Below, one piece after another: positions 62,909 through 64,000 of a DNA stretch of 64,000 nt. Under the pieces are notes generated by a model, which did not search any database, was not told where the DNA came from, and was given only the letters and a program-made list of their open reading frames with translations. Within the stretch, counting starts at the first letter, position 1. The number at the start of each line of letters is the position of its first letter. Source of the DNA: Hyphomicrobiaceae bacterium (GTDB lineage: Bacteria > Pseudomonadota > Alphaproteobacteria > Rhizobiales > Devosiaceae); assembly GCA_020638095.1 (NCBI GenBank), contig JACKJF010000003.1, positions 806,001-870,000 of the forward strand. The letters run 5' to 3'. The position numbers and the translations under genes are program-made.

Positions 62909-63628
62909 TCAGACGGCCGCGAGGCTGCCCGCCGCGACGACCGGACCGGTCGGGATGCCCCCCGGCGCGCCGCCGCTCGGTTCGAGCGTCACGGCCAATA
63001 CAGAGCTGGGGTTGGCGTAGGATTTCAGATTATTGGCAAGCGCGATCGTCGCCGTCCCGGCGATTGGCACCACGCCAAGCGAAATCGGGTTCTTACCCTC
63101 CGGAATGATCCAGAGCTCGTAGTCCTTGCCGGCGACGGATTCTCCGGAAACGCCCGTCAGTCGCACTTCGCCCGCGGCGGCATCATAAAGTGCCAGGAAT
63201 TTCGCCTCGCTCTGGTCCGCAGCAAGGCTTGCGACATAGGTCTCGCCCGTTCTGCCGGTCTGAAGGCCGGGAACCAGAGCTGCAAATCCGACAACCAGAA
63301 CCGCAACCGCAAGGGCGCCCGCAGCAACGCCGCGCCACACCCGAAGGTCGTTCCAGAGCCGCTCCAGAAGCGAGGCAGATTTGGGCGCAAACAGCCGGGC
63401 CTCGATCCCTGCATAAAGTGGTCGCGGCGTGACCGGCTCCACTTCCGCGTCCAGCTCCGCCAGATGGCTTTGCCAGAACTCGACCTTGGACTTAAAGGCC
63501 GCGTCCGAAATTATCCGCTGCTCGGCCAGTTGATGCGCCGCGGCATCGAGCAGCCCCAGCGCGAACTCGGCGGCAAGCACCTCGTCGGGAACGGACGGAC
63601 CCGCACCCAATTTTCCTGCCTCGGTCAC
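62909..63628 (-). CDS. RskA-like anti-sigma factor
   Basis: 239 residues from GTG 63628, which overlaps the sigma TGA (63627-63625) and has a GAGGGA site; an ATG at 63670 is a less likely start inside the sigma gene. A helical N-terminal sigma-binding part (LAAEFALGLLDAAAHQLAEQRI) is followed by one membrane helix (GVAAGALAVAVLVVGFAALVPG). A periplasmic RskA C-terminal domain follows, with GKDYELWIIPEGKNPISLGVVP and a Gly/Pro-rich tail (TLEPSGGAPGGIPTGPVV). It should hold the ECF sigma at the membrane until an outside signal triggers release. Confidence 0.9.
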   Translation of the reverse strand: MTEAGKLGAGPSVPDEVLAAEFALGLLDAAAHQLAEQRIISDAAFKSKVEFWQSHLAELDAEVEPVTPRPLYAGIEARLFAPKSASLLERLWNDLRVWRGVAAGALAVAVLVVGFAALVPGLQTGRTGETYVASLAADQSEAKFLALYDAAAGEVRLTGVSGESVAGKDYELWIIPEGKNPISLGVVPIAGTATIALANNLKSYANPSSVLAVTLEPSGGAPGGIPTGPVVAAGSLAAV

Positions 63629-64000
63629 GACAGACAGTCCCTCAGCTTTAACAGGCTTCGACGCAGCCATGTGCGCATCGTGTTGATCGGTACACCGAAC
63701 CTGTCCGCAAGGTCCTGATAGCTGAACCCGTCGAGGTAGGCGAGCCGCACCGCCTCTGCCCGGTCCACTTCGAGCTTTCTGAGACACAGATCGATGCGAC
63801 CGGTTTCGCCGGTCCGAATGGCCGATTCTTCGGGGTTCGGTGCGTCATCTTCGATCTCGAACGCCGCGTCGATATCCCGCGTTGCGGGCCGGCGCGCCCG
63901 GACCATGTCGAGCGCATGATTGCGCGCGATGGCCGCGAGCCAGCTGATGGCGCTCTTGTTGTCAGGGCGGTATTGTCCGGCCCGCTGCCAGATTTTCACG
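63625..64000 (-). CDS. ECF RNA polymerase sigma factor, 3' part (SigK-like)
   Basis: The gene runs off the window; about 125 C-terminal residues are visible. Region 2 end reads NKSAISWLAAIARNHALDMVRARRP; region 4 reads LEVDRAEAVRLAYLDGFSYQDLADRFGVPINTMRTWLRRSLLKLRDCL, a DNA-binding helix-turn-helix. It is coupled to the RskA-like anti-sigma gene by a GTGA overlap. The fasciclin gene is its probable target. Confidence 0.92.
   Translation of the reverse strand, partial: VKIWQRAGQYRPDNKSAISWLAAIARNHALDMVRARRPATRDIDAAFEIEDDAPNPEESAIRTGETGRIDLCLRKLEVDRAEAVRLAYLDGFSYQDLADRFGVPINTMRTWLRRSLLKLRDCLS

Overview
The window is GC-rich, gene-dense bacterial DNA. Gene content points to an alphaproteobacterium, most likely a Hyphomicrobiales member: a urtABCDE urea transporter, a liv operon carrying a DUF6867 membrane protein, a RpoE-ChrR singlet-oxygen locus with its usual lipid genes, an ECF sigma/RskA-like pair, and an alpha-2-macroglobulin/PbpC pair. 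I see no rRNA, tRNA, CRISPR array, insertion sequence or prophage. It looks like a chromosomal stretch made mostly of transport, envelope and stress modules.

Layout. 1-842: 3' end of a Kef-type cation:proton antiporter. 1054-8343: a compact group of seven enzyme genes (GNAT/FemAB-like acyltransferase, Rieske oxygenase, ATP-grasp, F390-synthetase-like adenylating enzyme, metallo-beta-lactamase-fold hydrolase, SDR, KAS III). Most junctions are 4-base stop/start overlaps, and the two convergent arms meet on a palindromic repeat. This is the best candidate for an undescribed biosynthetic system. 8437-14083: urtABCDE on the minus strand. It diverges from a giant NCS1-permease/histidine-kinase/receiver fusion and its LuxR-type response regulator (14319-18616). 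A perfect TACGTC-N4-GACGTA palindrome lies between them.

18641-28385: a carbohydrate or sugar-acid locus with a rhamnonate-dehydratase-like enolase, a PhyH-type oxygenase, a six-hairpin glycosidase-like protein, a complete sugar ABC transporter and a Gfo/Idh/MocA oxidoreductase. 28628-31225: a large secreted protein with seven FG-GAP repeats and an RTX tail built on a 108-bp super-repeat. 31288-37373: the RpoE-ChrR module with CFA-synthase-like, DUF1365, FAD-oxidoreductase, DUF1295 and DUF2177 genes. Three promoter-like sites there share an 18-base spacer.

37400-43856: a ydcSTUVW-like polyamine/GABA-aldehyde operon behind a LysR gene. Its binding-protein gene is broken by an apparent one-base deletion, and a perfect 17-bp palindrome sits upstream. 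43998-49650: branched-chain amino acid transporter livHMGF-DUF6867-livK, closed by a strong terminator. 49805-57419: alpha-2-macroglobulin plus penicillin-binding protein 1C, a periplasmic defence and repair pair. 57764-62078: a TRAP transporter with a fumarylacetoacetase-family hydrolase. 62214-64000: a fasciclin protein, a RskA-like anti-sigma factor and the 3' part of its ECF sigma gene.

A recurring design is a perfect GC-rich hairpin placed right after the solute-binding-protein gene and before the membrane or ATPase genes, in four separate transport operons (urt, sugar ABC, ydc-like, TRAP). This would favour high binding-protein expression relative to the membrane subunits.
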